DNA of 64,000 nucleotides from Gymnopus androsaceus JB14 (taxonomy: Eukaryota; Basidiomycota; Agaricomycetes; Agaricales; Omphalotaceae): NCBI GenBank assembly GCA_009733575.1, contig ML769429.1, positions 186,001 through 250,000 on the forward strand. Reading direction: 5' to 3'. Of this stretch, positions 10,852 to 23,543 are shown in pieces. Position numbers and translations under genes: made by a program. The number at the start of each line of letters is the position of its first letter. Positions within the stretch are counted from its first letter, which is position 1. The notes beneath the pieces were generated by a model. It searched no databases. It was not told where the DNA came from and saw only the letters and a program-made list of their open reading frames with translations.

Positions 10852-13800
10852 CCGGCAAAATAACACTAATTGAGAATTGCGAAATGCACCTAGAATTTTT
10901 TTTAAAATGGTGGGACTCCGGTAACGCAAAAAAAATAACAATCCCATCAAGCGGTTGGTCTAGATCATCTTTGACAAGCTCACCTTTAGAGGAAACTACG
11001 ATTCTAGTTCCCTGAAAGGTCATAACAATACGCGTTCCGCGCCTTGAGACGCGACAGGCATACAAGACTTAATCTCGTGAACAAGTAATTGAGAACTTGA
11101 TCCGAAAACTGAACACTGGGAGAATGAGAAACACGCTACTTACAAGTACCATGTTAGACCTTCAATTTCAAAGTCACTGTCAACGTTCCGCGTTTTATTT
11201 TCATTCCCGTATTTCCTGCAGATGATCGTCGAACTGGCATCTGCAAATAGGGACGGTAACAACCATTGAGTGAATAGAAGGTAGGACAGCGAAGCTTGAA
11301 AGTTACTGTACCTTGACACCTTTAAATTTCAGGTGACCGCAATGGCCTGGAAGAATGCGTATGCATGATCACAGAACAGAGAAAGATGGCGATGCTATTG
11401 CCTCCCTTTCAACGCCGAACGGTACCAAGCCTGCCGCTTTGCTGGATCTATAGGTTGAAGCGGTTCAAGTCAACTTCCGTTCCGAAAATTTCATCCCGAA
11501 ACAAAGGCTAGGTTTTTCAGGCGACCGAGGCTTGGCTGAACTAGAGGCTTCAGAAAAGCACTAGTTTGATCCAACAGGCGGTAGTAATAAGAAAATACTC
11601 AGCTATCGAACGACTCTCTTCGGTCTTCAAGTGACAAAGCATGCCCAGACCCAGGTGACGATATGTGAGACAAGATATTCGTGCTTCCCGCGACTGCTTT
11701 CGATTCTTGCCCGAAAAAAAAACCAACTGGTGTATGGCCCGGGAAGTAGACCACCGTGATGGTGGTGAGTATGACCATTCGCCGTTTCAATACCACAGAC
11801 ATCCATACATCACGGAGTGAACCGTATTTGGGCAACTTCAACCCTTTACATCGAGCGGGGGGACGACAGTGACACTGATGATAGAGATGGCTTGGTCCTT
11901 ATGAGCCGGCAGGCATCTAAACAAAGACGAATTCAGAAACTAAACCTTTAAGTGTCGGATCTCGAGGAATTAAGAACATACTTCGCATGCAGCTGTTCAA
12001 AGCATGAAGATTTAAGGCCTTAAGTTCAAGCGTAGAGCAGAATTCGCCTTGACGTGTCAAGAAGGCGTCATGAAGCACAAAACCATCTCGATCCTAGGAC
12101 ATGCCACTGGTCGACAGCCATTCAGGTCAACCTTCAGGCAGTCACGGAGCTCCGTGTGTCGTCGTCGGGATTTGATCATAGTCGCGAAATGAATCGGAAC
12201 CTAGAGTTGGGTTGAGGGGCCTTTATTCGGCGGTGCATTGTAATTTGTAGTCCAATTCAAAATGAGGAGCAAACAATATACTCATGATCAACTCATGATG
12301 GTTTTGCGGTGAAGGTACTTCTGTCGCTTTTATTGGGGAGATCTCTGGTTGTAAATCGCTTCCCGCAGTGTTCAGTTTTGAACCTCTCTTTGTTCATTAG
12401 AAGGTTGTGTTCCGAATCCCAGCGAGAAAATGGTAGAGTTCTTGCCGACAACGTTCGTGAACAATTCGTGAGGAGAGATACCGAGCAGGTGACCTCTTCC
12501 TCCCGAATATTTCCGAGTCTTGTCGATAGAAAACTGTTCAACGTTCAACTCTCAGATTGAAAAATTTACGGCATTCCAAAATCAAGCAAATTTGATTGTC
12601 TCCGGAATTGGACACAAAAGAACGTTCAACAAAGGCGTGATTGCTCTCGAAAACGACAAGCTGAAGAGAATGCTAGTACTACAGTATCATATATTTATGT
12701 TTACAAAGACTTTAGCGACCAAATGGCTCCTACTGGGAAGATAATTAATTATAAGTACATTGTCAAAAATCCGGAGTAGAGTGAGACGAATCAACGTTAT
12801 TCATGAATGGGCGAGTAGTAAAAGTTTCTGGGACGACCGGTCAAATGAGAAATGTACACGTAGTAGCTGTGGTGTACTACGGGCTTACCTTCATTTCCGA
12901 AATGCTTTCCAGGTAAATGAATCATCTGCCCTGGGAACATGCTCATGCTGGATCAAAAGGTTCTTCAGAAAAGGTAACTGACATCCAAAAAGGATCATAC
13001 CTCTCGTTTATTAATATCAATTGCAGCTCCCAGTGCGCCATCAACGAGCAGAAAACTGCATGCTACAAGGGCTACACAGCGGTTGAGGATAACAGTCAAT
13101 TGCATTTACTGAAGTAAGATAAGGTGACTGGCGGGTATGTTGCTCGCTTTATGTTGACCTCCTGGAGCCTCACCGTCTTTATACAGCGTTCATGTGTGAT
13201 ATTTTGGGAGGAGAATATTTCCTAGTCAACTTGATTCAACAGCGACTCTACCACAAAAACAACGTATAATGACTCACTATGCGAATGGTTCAACAGATCC
13301 ACTGAGCTATACCGACATTCTAATCTTGTATGAGAATCGATCCGAATCCCCAGAGCTGTGAAATCGCTGTCGGGGGATGGACAGCATCCATCACTTGGAT
13401 TCAATTGCAACTTGATACTGCAGTAAGCAGAGAAACCTGAGCTCGTTCTAGGAGTGCCAGAAAAACGAGATATCTTGAAATTGCACAGTTCATAAACAGT
13501 ATAACACCATCCTGGGGTTACTTGCTACCGCTAGATGATATATCTCGAATGATCCAGTAAAAGCCCATCAAGCAATTCAAAGTAGAAAGACCGATAGCAC
13601 CAGCACTGCGCATATTCAGGAAAGATATGAGTCAAGGCTATACCCAGTTCGGTAAATGCGTACCGAGCTTGAAGCAGAGAGCTAAGAGTTAGAAAATCGG
13701 ACCGAATTTTACAGCGGATTCATGAAGTACGAGCTCTTGGGACTGCTGTATACGACGGGAAGACATTATCGGTCGATTCCCAGAGCCGTGAAATCATGAA

Positions 13801-15482
13801 GATGATTTTCGCAAACAGCAATGTTAGGGATGAATCCAGTTGCGACTTGAATATTCTTGAATTCGTTGTGTGCCATCAAAACGAGAATAGCATGGTTCAT
13901 GAGCAACATAACTCCAGATCAGTGAGTCATTGGGACAAGTTCAAAGTAAAGTTGAGTCGGGAACCGCACTCCGGCGAAGCTAATCATGCTGTTTATGTAA
14001 TAGATAATTGAAAGCAGGGCCGAATTGTCCAGCGCAGAGTTATACCGAAGTCGAAGTAAGAGATACCATGGAATATGTCGGGAAGAAATCATCAGTCAAG
14101 TAACGCTCAAATCGCTGATATAGTCTCACGGTAATCAAAAAGGAAGGAGTCCAGATCTAGAGGTTTTCGCCCGAACACCAGAGTGCAAACGTCGCGAGCC
14201 GACTGGTCAAGACGGCCTGAAGTAGGAGTCTCGATTGCTTGCCATAACGGCGGGAGCATTAGGTGCCCGCAGCGCGCATGCAGGCGCTATGCGTGTAGTG
14301 CGGAACCCGGCTGTACCAGAGCTTTAGCGCTGAGGTCTTCCTTTTAATACCCCCTACGTATACCGTATCAGCGGTCAGAATCTTTGTATGTCGGTAGCGC
14401 TGCTGTAAGATCAAGGTGATTTCTACAACATCGGTAGTGATGCGGGACGTTCGCGGGCGTCCGTCCGTTTATGTTCCTGTTCAATAAGAACCATGAACAA
14501 ACCATCAAGTTGTGTTGCGACTTCAGGAAATGCGCGGCAAAAGAAGTGGTAACCAAAACATATCTTGAGGACGACACAGGAAGCTATAAGCTGCTATCGA
14601 TGGAGATCCAGCAGCGATATAATAAATTCCAGAAAAATAGGACCACCACCACGAACACTTTTAGGAGGGATTATCGAAGCGAGTTACTACGACAAGTTCC
14701 AAAGCTGTTCCATTGAGTGTATTTTGAAATGCGGTAAAGAACAGCTTCGACTTGCTCTTCCAGCCGTTGAGCAGTGAGAGCTTTTTGCGCTCGAGGTGTT
14801 CTGTTCGTTCCGACCCACCGCTCGTCGCCTACGATGTGTCCCAGAACCAGATTACTTAGTGGCCAACAAAGAAAATAATTCAAGAGCATGACAATCACCG
14901 TCCTATTCAGATTTGAGAAGCGCTTCATTTGGTGAATACGGATTCGGTTTCCCGCCTTACAAGTGTCGGTACCGCTCTAAATCATCAAGTTGCATGAGAG
15001 AGTGGGAAAGGGAGTGGAGATTCGAGAATTAGTAGTCGTAGGACCATAGGGACTGGATTCAATCGTTGCTTGAAGAGTGTGGTAAAGAAATACTTGAATC
15101 TGTTGAAATGCAGTAGAGAACAGCTCTGCGGGCTGTCCATATCACTGAGGAATTCCGTTCTTCGGCTTTTTACTTGACCGACCAAGTTGTCAACAACCAC
15201 TTTCTGATCACCCGCCTACTAGATGCTCCTGAATCGTGATGGCGCACTTCGTTACGGTACGAATTGGGTACGAACCTACCAAAGAAGGTTGAGAGTATTA
15301 CTATCACCGACAATGAGATCCGATATACCTGGACATGAGCGATTATAGCGTATACTTACCTACTATTTCTGCAGCTCCACTAATACAGTGAACATCCGAA
15401 GAAATTTCGAAAGCAGATGAGGTACAAGGTACAAAAGAGTACAAAAGGCAGGGACCGGATCAACGGACCGCGCGAGTCTCGA
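10852..15482. other. About 4.6 kb without a recognisable gene; decayed internal repeats
   Basis: Short frames (10847-11065 minus, 11599-11841 minus, 12309-12560 plus, 14471-14716 plus and others) have no domain signature. Weak internal repetition is visible. Around 13335-13415 and 13770-13860 both copies share cccagagc(c/t)gtgaaatc followed by a related ggat(t/g)(c/a)a(a/t)..tg(c/g)(a/g)acttga stretch. Around 14725-14755 and 15095-15125 both share tgaaatgc(g/a)gta(a/g)agaacagct. This looks like an old, heavily mutated tandem duplication. Confidence 0.4.
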
Positions 15483-16078
15483 CTAATTTTTTTGTGTCGA
15501 CCAAAAATCTTCTTCAACTATCCCCATCACCACATAGTCCAGCCATTTTCCATCAACCCACTTTGCTCCTCGCTTTCTCCCTTCCTCCACAAAGCCACTA
15601 GAATGATGGTTGTCCTGAGACGCTCAGTGAGGGGCAACACAGGGACGACGTACACTTTCTTATACACACTGACAGCACTGTCATTTGTCTCTGTTACCGT
15701 CAACGAAATCCGATGTACATTGAGCCCTCTGAACCCGTAATCCACCATCCATCTCGCAGCTTCAGTTCCATAACCCTTCCCCCATTCTGATTCAAGGATG
15801 CCAATAGTGAAATCAGCGTCCCTGTTTCTAACGATTGGCATATTCAACGCCGTAAATCCAAGAAACGTCCCATTGACTTTCTCCTCTATAATAACGAATA
15901 TCAAGCAGGATTTCGCCCATCTTGCCCAGTTCTCGATAAAGTCAGTTCCGCGAGGGATAGTATAGTCAACGCCGCCGTTTTCTTGAAAATTGTAATCGTT
16001 GAACATGGATTGGGCGAGGGGGAGATCTGATTGGCGAAGCTCTCGAAAGCGTAATCTTTGGGATTCGAATCCTACCAT
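15483..16078 (-). CDS. GNAT-family N-acetyltransferase (RimJ/RimL-like)
   Basis: Two exons (16078-15654 and 15597-15483) with a 56-bp intron (GTACGT...CTAG) give 179 aa. The order follows the Acetyltransf_3 fold: N-terminal LRFRELRQSDL, strand FLGFTALNMPIV, the acetyl-CoA loop region EWGKGYGTEAARWMVDYGF, and the C-terminal signature NVHRISLTVTETNDSAVSVYKKVGFVEEGRKR split by the intron. It probably transfers an acetyl group from acetyl-CoA to an amine (small molecule or protein N-terminus); the substrate cannot be read from sequence. Reading through the intron would give a 183-aa product with an unrelated tail. The spliced version restores the family C-terminus (KWVDGKWLDYVVMGIVEEDF). Confidence 0.85.
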
Positions 16079-17200
16079 GATGATGATGGTGATGATAGTG
16101 GGAGGAGGAAGGGGAGGAGAATTTGACAGATGGACATTTCATGCTCTGATCATCATATGCTTGTATCCTGAAATGGCTTCATTCATGGTTCCAAGCTCTT
16201 CTTTTTCTACTTTGTTGTTAGCGACCGCAAGCTCGAGAATTCTGGGCGTGTCTTTCGATTTACCTATGTAAAGGTATAGCCAGGGGACTAGTCGTATCTT
16301 CTCTGATTCTCATTGCGCCCGGTATGTTTGTCCAATGTTTTTTTGCCCTGACTCTGATGAGCAAATCCCCTCAGATCAGGACGCTTCATTGTTGCGTGCG
16401 GTGGCGTTAGACGTTTTTCCTCGGAGACCTTGGAGGAAAGCCTCTCAGAGACCCAGATGACCCAGATGTCTTTCTTTTGTCTCGCCGCCTCCAAACCCAG
16501 ATCGTGGATCCGCACCCTTTCCGTTCATGAAGTTTCAGAGGAAGTTTCAGAGGTAAATTCTGTCTGTCGTACGTGGCTTTACCCTGACGAATTCATAGTT
16601 AGTAGTACAGATGAACGTCTGAACCTTCGCCGGGAACTGTACGCCCTTGATCATCCAAGCTATCGCAAACCATAACTGTATCTTTGCTGTGGCGTTAAAC
16701 AGGATCGACCCGAAAGAAAGATCGAATCGATCTCAGAAACGCGGCTCAGCGCGGGCGTCTCAGACTGACGCGCCCGCCAAAGCCCAGTAATAGCAAGCGC
16801 TATCTGCATCCTCACATTTTCGTTTCTAATTTACACGACTGTACGTTCCATCTAATCTGTAGTAAGAGTCCTGCCTCACAATCCACACGTTTGGATCGCA
16901 TAGAAGCACTGTCCGGCAGTTATTTGCCCTTAATCACCTCAGAGAAGGTCTGCCCAGGTAGCCAGAGCGGCTCTTGTCTTTTTACAAAGTGCTCCCGGTG
17001 TCAGCAGTGCCTAGACACAATACCGCGTGAGCTCGTGAAACCATGTTTTGGTTAAATTGCACAGGGCTCTTGTTGACGGAAGAGTTACGTAAACGCTGAG
17101 ACAGCGGACTTACTTATGAGAGAATCTTTCGCGACCGTTGTCCACAAACTTCCACTACGCAAATCTCCAGTCGACTAAATCCCAGCCTTGTCCACCGAAA
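16079..17200. other. Intergenic between divergent genes
   Basis: This lies between the GNAT gene (minus) and the 7TM gene (plus), so it holds both 5' regions. A GC-rich inverted repeat at about 16749-16777 (gcgggcgtc ... gacgcgcccgc) could form a hairpin. I see no gene; frames at 16288-16515 and 16430-16675 have no recognisable features. Confidence 0.45.
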
Positions 17201-18629
17201 ATGTCCTCCGGCCCTCCCCCTCCGCTTCCTGCAGGAGAAGTCATGGAACTAAAGCTCATTGTGGCTGATGTCTTGGTCGAAGCTTTGTGGTTCGGTTAGT
17301 TCTCCCTATCATGCAGCGAGAATGAGAACTGAAACAGCATATTTCATTCTTAGGTGTCCAGACTGTAGTGACTATAGTCGGAATATACGTCCTTTGGTGC
17401 GTCTGCAATTTAGACTAAGCTGTGAACGAAAATTAATTCATTCGTCTCTTTTAGGTCTCGGGGTTTACGGAAATCATTCGGGAACAAGTTCCTTCTCGGA
17501 TTAATCATGCTGCTGTTTTCCTTGGCCGCCTGCTCCCTATCTTTGACTATCTGGCTTTATATGAATTTATTCGATTCTCTTGGTGGCACACTCGACGTGA
17601 CGACTATCCAGAATAATGAAACTATCGCGACCACGGTTTTCCAGCGTCTCGCTGTGAGTTTTCTTAATGTAGATCCTTACCAGTGCTAATCTCCCTCCCT
17701 CGTAGTACTTTATCAGCGATGCCATAGTTGCTTGGAGGGCTTGGATACTTTGGGACCGGAATATCTTCGTGAAAATGGTAATTGTGGTCTGTTTGTTGGG
17801 AACAATCAGTACGTCCTCTTTTGATAAGGGGTCGAGAACGGGTACTGATACGTCCTCATCGCAGCTGCGACTTTTGTCCAAGGTGGACTCGCCGTGCACG
17901 AACAGATTCATCCTTCCGGTGGCATTAACGTGGGATCCGGTACCAGGACCTTGTTGTTCACTCTCCCTCTCTTGTTAACCAACCTTTGCACTACTACTCT
18001 CATCGGTATGAAGATCTGGTGAGTAACATCCGTTACCTATCGTTTATGATATACTCAGCTTTTCATTAACAGGGAATATCGCCGCAATATCATGAACCAT
18101 CTATCTGGTTCCAAGACTCGCGTTCATAGTATCCTTCTGATCCTCTTGGAAAGCAGCGCTCTCTATTGTATTTGCTGGGTGCGTTATCTACCATCTTTAA
18201 TCTAACACGTCGTCTGATCCTCGTTTGGTCAGATTCTTGCTCTCTTGGCAGTATTAGGAAACGTTATGGGACCTATGGCAATAGCAGTCATCATGGGAAG
18301 TATGCCGTATGTGACCGTAAGTGAACTTTGTTGTTTCTTCATTTATCCATCGCTCACCATGACGATATCGCTTCCAGTCAATCTACCCCGTTGTTGTTGT
18401 TATATTGGTAACCCTCGACAAGAACGACTATGGATCGACCATCCAGACGTCGAATACGGCTATGCGCTTCAACCATGGGGGAACAACAACGACGTCAGGA
18501 ATCATGACCTCGGCGACAACGGTCATTGGCAATGGTTCCAAAGTTCGTGTTCCCCAGACGACATTTGCCAAGGGTCGATCCCGGGAGGATTTCCTCGACT
18601 CGGGCTCAGCATCTTCGGAGAAACTCTAA
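17201..18629 (+). CDS. Seven-transmembrane fungal protein (DUF6533-like / GPCR-like)
   Basis: Eight exons (17201-17294, 17354-17396, 17455-17653, 17706-17808, 17865-18018, 18073-18178, 18233-18316, 18378-18629) join to 344 aa in frame. Hydrophobic segments occur in order: VQTVVTIVGIYVLW, FLLGLIMLLFSLAACSLSL, IVAWRAWILW with VKMVIVVCLLGTIAA, TLLFTLPLLLTNLCTTTLI, HSILLILLESSALYCICW, and VMGPMAIAVIMGSMPYVTS. The motif DAIVAWRAWILWDRN and the TLLESSALY-like TM6 are hallmarks of a large, uncharacterised Agaricomycete 7TM family. The Ser/Thr-rich C-tail should be cytoplasmic. The ligand and any G-protein coupling are unknown. All splice sites are canonical, so I regard this gene as intact. Confidence 0.8.
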
Positions 18630-19288
18630 GTTACACCTGCTCCAAAACTGAAATCTCCTCTCATCACAATCGTTCCTTCCTCCTCTGAACCTTCTTCGAT
18701 TTTCTACTTCGCGTCGCGTTTGTATGAGTAGGGCGGGGCCTCTCTTTATTTCTTTTGGATGGATGGATTGGATAGTTGGGGTTTGGGGTTTCTCTTTCGA
18801 TAACTTACTTATTAGTAAATGTATCTTTTTCTGTCAGTAACTAGTTTGTAAGGTAGAATGTGTATGGGGATGTATCTTGGCGTCATGAATGAGCGACCAT
18901 CGATTTGTACAGTACTTGTGGCAAAAACTTGACAAGTTTCATTCAATATTAATTGGTTTGAACTTGAAGCGTCCGAGATACGTCTATTTATTCGTTAAAT
19001 TCCCATTCAATGATAATTAGTTTGAAGCGTCGGTTCGTCTATTTGTGCGTTGAATTGTTCTAGCTCTAGAGTCCAATTAGATCTACATTCTACGCGCGTA
19101 CAGCATGTCAGTTGATTCTATTCTATAAAGCCCCTGGACTACATCTAACTACATACATGATAATAATAACATGATGCATCTACTCCAATAACAGCTAGAT
19201 AGATAGATGTATCATTCATTAGCACTCGCTTAGCGTCCAAGTTAACCATAGCCTCCATAGCCTTCGGTTATCGGCAGCGCGCTGATGT
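18630..19288. other. Intergenic with upstream repeat shared with 23.1-23.4 kb
   Basis: The stretch from about 19100 (ttctattctataaagcccc, then acatgataataataacatgat and the gatagatagat run) recurs upstream of the second UstYa-like gene, showing that the duplication included the promoter region. Confidence 0.6.
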
Positions 19289-19295
19289 TATTTAA
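19289..19295 (+). promoter_or_regulatory. Candidate core promoter element, UstYa-like copy A
   Basis: TATTTAA inside gttatttaaggcc lies 124 bp upstream of the ATG and is conserved upstream of paralogue B (23399-23405), where most surrounding sequence has diverged. Confidence 0.4.
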
Positions 19296-19418
19296 GGCCG
19301 ACTCAAGACTAAATATCGCGCCCGTTCACCCTCCCTGGTACTAGTCCGCACTAATCCTAATTATCGCCGCCGCGGCTCGTCCATTCCTCCAACCAACAAG
19401 CCATCCACGCGTTCGACT

Positions 19419-20566
19419 ATGGTTATGCAAAGCCAGAATTCCGTCGAGAACCTTCCTCTGTTTGCGTCCCCAAACCTCGACATCGAGTCCGAGTCGAAGG
19501 AATTTGATGACGGAGAGTTGGTAGGACCGGGAGGATACAGATACAGATACATTGGCGAATCACCACCTCCGTCACGCAACAAAGCTCGATTCTATATCGC
19601 GATTATCATCCTCCAGGGACTGTTGAATGTATTCTTGTTGAGCCGATACTGGTACAAATCTAGTGCCCATACCTGCAGTCCCACTGGATCTCCGCTTAAC
19701 ATCGTGTACTGTGAGTAGCCTCTTTCTTTCCTGGGCGCCTGGGATAGATTCTGATTCTCCTTCTTCACGTAGCCCCGGTTCAAGAAGCTATCGAATACAA
19801 ACTCGTCAAATTCGCTTTTGGTTTGGGTGATGATCTGACTCCGTACCAAGGACCTCCGTCTCCTGAGGTTGATGCTGCATGGGAGGCATTGTATCCAAGT
19901 ACGTGCTATAAGCTATCAGCTATAACCGCGAAGCCTGACCGGAGATCTTTTGTTTGGCGTTTAGACCCTGAAGTCGCGATCCCAAAGTCCGAAGCTGCAA
20001 AGATGGCCAATAAAACGTCACCTATTCCTGGAGATGAATCCAATTACTTTGTCGTACGTCGTCCATCCCTGTGCAAAGATCCACCTTAGTAAATTTGGTT
20101 CGTCCAGATTCCGGAAGTGTTCCATACGTTGCATTGTCTGGTGAGGCTCCTCATGTGCACAAGAGAGTTCGTTCATTAACGCGTACCTTTGGAATAGAAC
20201 ACGTTGCGCAAAGCTCTGCACCCCGAGTATTACAACTTCACCGCGACTGAGCTTGATAAGTTGCTATTCCGACCGAAGCATATGGACCACTGTATAGACA
20301 CAATCAGACAGTGAGCCAAGTGAACCTATTCAGCTCAATCGACGTACTCATCATTATACAGGAGTCTCATGTGTTCCGGAGACGTAACCCCCCTCGTTTG
20401 GGCTTGGGACGAGGAGAAAAACAAGACCTTGGGTAGGACGGATATCGTCCATGAATGCCGTGACTTTAGCAAGATACAGCAGTGGGCTGAGGTCCATCAT
20501 ATGCAAGGAACCTTTGACGAGTCTGTTCATCTGGAGAATGATTTGGATATTCCAATCTTCTATTAG
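19419..20566 (+). CDS. UstYa-like (DUF3328) membrane-anchored oxidase, copy A
   Basis: Six exons (19419-19710, 19773-19898, 19965-20053, 20108-20140, 20198-20310, 20362-20566) give 285 aa. An acidic N-terminal tail is followed by one transmembrane segment (about residues 58-75, YIAIIILQGLLNVFLLS). Next come the family motif YSPVQEAIEYK and the region IPKSEAAKMANKTSPIPGDE. Both HxxHC motifs are present: HTLHC (about 175-179) and HMDHC (about 208-212), followed by CIDTIRQSLMCSGD. UstYa proteins catalyse oxidative cyclisation, desaturation or chlorination in ribosomal-peptide and other secondary metabolite pathways. The paired HxxHC motifs are the proposed metal-binding catalytic residues. The substrate here is unknown, and no precursor gene was recognised nearby. 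Confidence 0.88.
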
Positions 20567-20882
20567 TATTAATTTTGAATTTACTGTATATTAAACGTAT
20601 GTTAGCTTCAAGTAAATAATGAAATTGAGTCAACCTTGATCCTTGGCTGAATGGTACCATTGTGAGCGTCAAAGAGCGTCCGAGGTGTAATTATTGAGAG
20701 AAGCTATTCATGGGTCATATGCAGTGAAAAAGGCAGGAGTTAACCGTTATCTCGGGCGCCTCAGGCTTCCAGCGCCTAAACAAGCGCTTGAATCTTACTG
20801 CTTTCTCCATGAACTCTGACAACCGCTCACCCGATGAGTTGCTCTGGATCCTTCCCGTTCACCTTTTGCGCCCTCTATCCAA
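20567..20882. other. Short spacer
   Basis: This is the 3' region of UstYa-like copy A and the 5' flank of the F-box relic. I see nothing else. Confidence 0.4.
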
Positions 20883-21578
20883 ATGAACCATGTTCCTTCT
20901 GCCGAGGATCGTTTGCACGTAAAAGAGCATCTCATCCAAACTCAGCTGAAAATCGCCGAGCTGGAATCGGAAATAGCTCGTGTACAAACTCTGCTCGATG
21001 CACTCCTGCTCGGACGGGACAAAGCGACAAAGTACATAGAGGCACACAGAATATTCGTGTCGCCGATGCGTCGCCTTCCTGCGGAAACACTCTCGGAGAT
21101 TTTCGTCCGTTGCCTCCCAGAAGACCGATATGCAGTTAGAGACATAGCACAGGCACTTTTACTTCTTACCACCGTTTCACGGGAGTGGAGGCGAACTGCT
21201 ATCGTTACTCCTGCACTATGGAGCTCTCTCCATATATACCTTCCCTCAACGTTGAGCTCCCAAGCTATCGAGAGAAGGGTTATGGGCTTTGCTCTTTGGT
21301 TGAAGCGCTCCGGATCTCTCCCGATATTCATCTCGCTTCATCTGGAGGCAGAATGGCACTCATCTCGCTTTAGAACACCTCATGAGCATGAAGTATAGCA
21401 GCAGGATCAAGGAGCTGTAGAGGTTTATGATGGAGAAAGAGTCGAGCTACCAGTGCAGCCTGAGAACATTTCACTTGCTTACACGATGAGTGGCTTGGTT
21501 CTTCTGCATCTTGTTACCAATTCCTCAGGTGATGGCTGCACTCCTGCTGTGTTGTGTCCTTACCTCCAACATATCTGA
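20883..21578 (+). pseudogene. F-box protein relic with internal loss
   Basis: The first 171 codons read as the N-terminus of an Agaricomycete F-box/LRR-like protein: a helical coiled-coil lead (IAELESEIARVQTLLDALL) then the F-box (about residues 61-112; MRRLPAETLSEIFVRCLP, VSREWRRTAIVTPALWSSLHI). A TAG at 21396-21398 ends the frame. The same frame then stays open for another 59 codons with SGLVLLHLVTNSSGD and VLCPYLQHI, which resemble the C-terminal part of these proteins (normally several hundred residues further on). I infer a large internal deletion plus a stop. F-box proteins recruit substrates to SCF ubiquitin ligases; this copy is unlikely to work fully, though a truncated product cannot be excluded. 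It sits between the two UstYa-like paralogues. Confidence 0.62.
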
Positions 21579-22804
21579 ATTATTGTTACCAATTATCCAA
21601 CCCCCTCATCTCTTGGCTCATTTCAACTTATCCTAGTTTGTTTAAAGGTAGCTTGAGAAAATTTTCAGCTTTCAAAGTATTTTTTCTTGGTTTTGGAAGA
21701 ATTTTTTTTGGTCTCGGTTGTCACGGTGTTCATAACCCAAATGAACAGTGACGACTTGGTGTGAACTGTTCATTTGCCAATGTGACGCGTGACTGAACAC
21801 TTGGTCGAAACGGTACAGTAAACGGCTTCTTGACAATATCCGCATTAAAAGGGTAGCATCGCCGCAACATCGCCGTCTATTAATCTTACCAAAATCTTCC
21901 AGCCATTATAAGCCTCAGAGCTCTCATACTTAGTCCTCCTACAGCAATTTCCATCCATTGAACTATCAATATTCTTCATCGGCACAACAGGTTATGTTGG
22001 TGGCCAAGTCCTCATCTCTCTTTTCACCTGGCTTCCTATTTGTAGCGGCTGCTCCGCTAGGTGTCTCATACTATCATTCAGTTACAGTCCTTTTCCGTCG
22101 GACTCTTACTTTTACCCTTCCCCGAATACATTCATTTATTTTACAGTATCATACGAGCACCTTTATTCAATTGAATACCCTACTCTACTGTTTAAGCACC
22201 TACTTGTACATAGAATAGGACAACTTTTCCTTCAAATAAAGTACCTACTCTTGTCACTCGAGACCGACTCAGCTTAAGCACTTGGTGAGAAGCTTACCTT
22301 TCCCCTCTTTTGCTCACGCGCTTCGTCACTCCAACGTTGATGCGTTGCACTATTTTCCTTATCCGTGCACTCATGCAAAAAATTCTATCCCAGTGAGCCA
22401 CCTAGTTGCAATCCCTGCATTCCAAGGTCGAAACAGTTGAGGGGACTTTGGGGCTGATGTACGTTTGACTGAACAGTGAAGACGTGGCAAAGGCAGATAT
22501 TCCCATAGCGTTTTGATAGCGTTATTAGTAAATACATAAAGACTTAATGAGGAATCTTGCGTGTAATTACTGTCTCCCTAAAGGATTAAATCCAGAAACA
22601 TATAGAATAGTGCACAGGAAAGAAGTATACAAAAATACATGGGAGAAAGAAATTGTGTAAGTATCTCCGCAGTAATTTGACTTGTAACTCTTGTGATGTT
22701 TCAGAATTTTGAGAGGACCGGTGACTGCTTAACAGATGAGCTTCATTCAATGCTTGGTTTGAACTTAAAATGTTGGTTCTTCTATGTGTTAATTGCTCTA
22801 CATA
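21579..22804. other. Intergenic, no gene seen
   Basis: AT-rich sequence with pyrimidine-rich stretches. The frames at 21554-21751 and 21958-22218 are low-complexity hydrophobic translations without family features. Confidence 0.4.
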
Positions 22805-23075
22805 CTACTATATCAATACAACCACAAGTTCCCGCAATCGTAACGTTTACCTCGGGAACTTGGCGATTTTGGAATTGCAACGCGCAACTTCATTCCAGGA
22901 ACCTCAAATTTGGTGAGATCGTCAAGAGATCGTACTACTGAAAGAAAAAATATTTTGAAATAGGCCAAAAAAATTTCCGTAATGTTAATTTTTGCCTGGG
23001 GAACTTTATTTTTTGAAGTTCTCATTGCAACGCGTAACACCCCGGGAACTTACGGTCGTAGTATTGATATAGTAC
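22805..23075. mobile_element. MITE-like element with imperfect terminal inverted repeats
   Basis: The left end tactatatcaatac...aagttcccg (from 22805) is matched in inverse at the right end cgggaactta...gtattgatatagta (to 23075), about 28-30 bp with a few mismatches. Internal sequence repeats the cgggaact/agttcccg theme and aattgcaacgcg(c/t)aac. There is no coding capacity. The target duplication is not clear. The right end is also part of a short tandem duplication that continues to about 23230. Confidence 0.5.
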
Positions 23076-23082
23076 ACCATGT

Positions 23083-23310
23083 TAGTCCATTCTATAAAGT
23101 TCCCAGTAGACTATATGCATGATAGGAATAATATGATACATCTGCACCAATAAAAACTACAAAGATAACACGGTCGTATTGATACAGTACTACACCCGTA
23201 CAGTTAGTCCATTCTATAAAGCCCCGTAAAATACATGCATGATAGGAGTAATACAATACATATATACCAATGAAAGCTACCACTAAGGTTGCTACAAAGA
23301 TAGATAGATC
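23083..23310. repeat. Tandem duplication in the promoter region of UstYa-like copy B
   Basis: Two units of about 115-120 bp each contain gttagtccattctataaag and (a/t)atgcatgatagga(a/g)taata; they start near 23083 and 23201. One related unit exists upstream of copy A (near 19110-19170). Confidence 0.65.
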
Positions 23311-23398
23311 ATTCATTAGCAGCCGATATGGGTTTTTTCTTTCTTTCTGGCTAGTGTTAAAGTTTGCCATAGCCTTCGGGAATCTGTAAAGCTTGCGT

Positions 23399-23405
23399 TA
23401 TTTAA
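23399..23405 (+). promoter_or_regulatory. Candidate core promoter element, UstYa-like copy B
   Basis: TATTTAA in cgttatttaaggcc, 139 bp upstream of the ATG, matching the element before copy A. Confidence 0.4.
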
Positions 23406-23543
23406 GGCCAACGCAGAGCCCCGTTTCCCTAGTAAGCCTAGTCTGCACTAACCCTGATCATCGCCGCCTCTGCTCAATTCATCCATTCAAAAAGCTATCT
23501 ACGCGTTCGACGTTCAGCGTTCAGTATTCCTACACCTACGGCT

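Noticed and set aside
10847..11841. Short minus-strand frames upstream of the oxidase as separate genes
   Set aside because: No homology, no signal peptide or domain, and no splice-linked extension; one overlaps the probable core promoter.
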